Source of the DNA: Alloiococcus sp035301245
Lineage (GTDB): Bacteria > Bacillota > Bacilli > Lactobacillales > Carnobacteriaceae_A
Direction of reading: 5' to 3'
DNA length: 7,560 bases
Assembly: GCA_035301245.1 (NCBI GenBank)
Contig: DATGUS010000030.1
Coordinates: 1 to 7,560 of the forward strand
Shown: piece after piece, positions 7,282-7,560 of the stretch
Position numbering within the stretch: position 1 is the stretch's first letter
Layout: each line of letters starts with the position of its first letter
The notes under the pieces: generated by a model
The model's input: only the letters and a program-made list of their open reading frames with translations
The model's database searches: none
What the model was told of the DNA's origin: nothing
Made by a program: the position numbers and the translations under genes

Positions 7282-7339
7282 AATACGGATAAATCTAGAA
7301 TAAGTATCGTGCTGATTACTAGGATTTATCCGTATTTTT
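7282..7339 (+). repeat. 14-bp perfect inverted repeat with 27-base loop and T-run
   Basis: AATACGGATAAATC (7282-7295) is perfectly complementary to GATTTATCCGTATT (7323-7336). TAG and CTA just inside can extend the stem past a bulged G, and TTTTT at 7335-7339 follows. It may be a second, back-up terminator for + strand transcripts. The large loop is unusual for that, so a short palindromic or MITE-like repeat remnant is an alternative. Nothing in the sequence decides between them. Confidence 0.65.
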
Positions 7340-7357
7340 AGTGAAAACGCTCAATTT

Positions 7358-7463
7358 TTATGTTGTCGTAATCATTTCCCTTATTAATGCTACAAATGCT
7401 TTGATTGCAGGGGAAAGTTCCTAAATCTTCATAGGTCTGGTTTGTAACTATATCAACTTTTTT
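7358..7463 (-). pseudogene. C-terminal remnant of a LysR-type transcriptional regulator
   Basis: Read on the - strand, 7420 to 7358 encodes ELSPAIKAFVALIREM and ends ITTT-stop. This resembles the last helix of LysR-type regulators, where a segment of the form LSPA-AF is common. Directly upstream this frame has a TAG (7423-7421). The reading continues plausibly in another frame (7457-7422: VDIVTNQTYEDL), which would supply the preceding beta strand. A single-base change in length between 7415 and 7424 would join the two. Farther upstream (beyond about 7463) the frame hits a stop and no DNA-binding or effector domain is present. The family call rests on a short stretch and is tentative; the broken state is clear if the call is right. 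Confidence 0.4.
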
Positions 7464-7475
7464 TGATCTTTATGG

Positions 7476-7504
7476 TTGCAATTTAATTTTATACGCAATA
7501 TACT
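7476..7504 (+). promoter_or_regulatory. Sigma-A-type promoter for the gene starting at 7550
   Basis: TTGCAA (7476-7481) and TATACT (7499-7504) are exactly 17 bases apart. Transcription would begin near 7511, leaving a leader of about 40 bases before the ATG at 7550. TTGC at 7476-7479 and GCAA at 7495-7498 form a small inverted repeat inside the promoter that could be an operator half-site pair, but it is short. Confidence 0.6.
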
Positions 7505-7549
7505 GCTAATAAATCAAGAAAAATTGATGTATTAGAGTGGGGTGAAATC

Positions 7550-7560
7550 ATGGAACTAGT
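7550..7560 (+). CDS. Start of a + strand gene cut by the window edge (unidentified)
   Basis: ATG at 7550 follows GGGGTGA (7539-7545) with 4 bases between, and lies about 40 bases after a good promoter. Only Met-Glu-Leu and part of a fourth codon are inside the window, so nothing can be said about its product. Confidence 0.5.

Overview
The window carries a complete, apparently intact type I restriction-modification locus in the order hsdM - hsdS - hsdR, all on the + strand (300-7159). The three genes are packed as one transcription unit: hsdM and hsdS overlap by 4 bases, 15 bases separate hsdS from hsdR, and a strong hairpin follows hsdR at 7189-7222. The AT-rich DNA, strong AGGAGG-type ribosome binding sites, a GTG start and Gram-positive-style promoters suggest a low-GC Bacillota (Bacillales or Lactobacillales). 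The species cannot be told from the sequence.

Layout: (1) 1-136 is visibly richer in G+C than the rest and is full of small perfect hairpins, ending in an 11-bp stem. It also has an open frame running in from the left edge to 176. I read it, with moderate doubt, as the right end of an IS200/IS605-family element: the tail of a tnpB gene with its overlapping omega (guide) RNA. (2) 177-299 is an AT-rich leader with a weak candidate promoter and the hsdM ribosome binding site. (3) 300-2861 is hsdM, with an unusually long C-terminal part. (4) 2858-4057 is hsdS, with two target-recognition domains and an internal duplication. (5) 4073-7159 is hsdR, with a PD-(D/E)xK nuclease followed by a DEAH translocase motor. 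(6) 7160-7549 has no intact gene. It holds the operon terminator, a second 14-bp inverted repeat with a T-run, a broken C-terminal scrap of what looks like a LysR-type regulator on the - strand, and a good sigma-A-type promoter at 7476-7504. (7) A new + strand gene seems to start at 7550 and runs off the window.

How they work together: HsdS recognises a split DNA target through its two variable domains. HsdM2-HsdS methylates adenine in that target. HsdR joins to make the complex that translocates and cleaves unmethylated DNA. The lengths of HsdR (1028 aa) and HsdS (399 aa, two-fold repeat) resemble the EcoR124I-like (type IC) group by recollection of that family; no database search was possible. 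The core system is ordinary. The points worth a second look are the structured left edge, the extended HsdM, the repeat architecture of HsdS and the degraded right flank.
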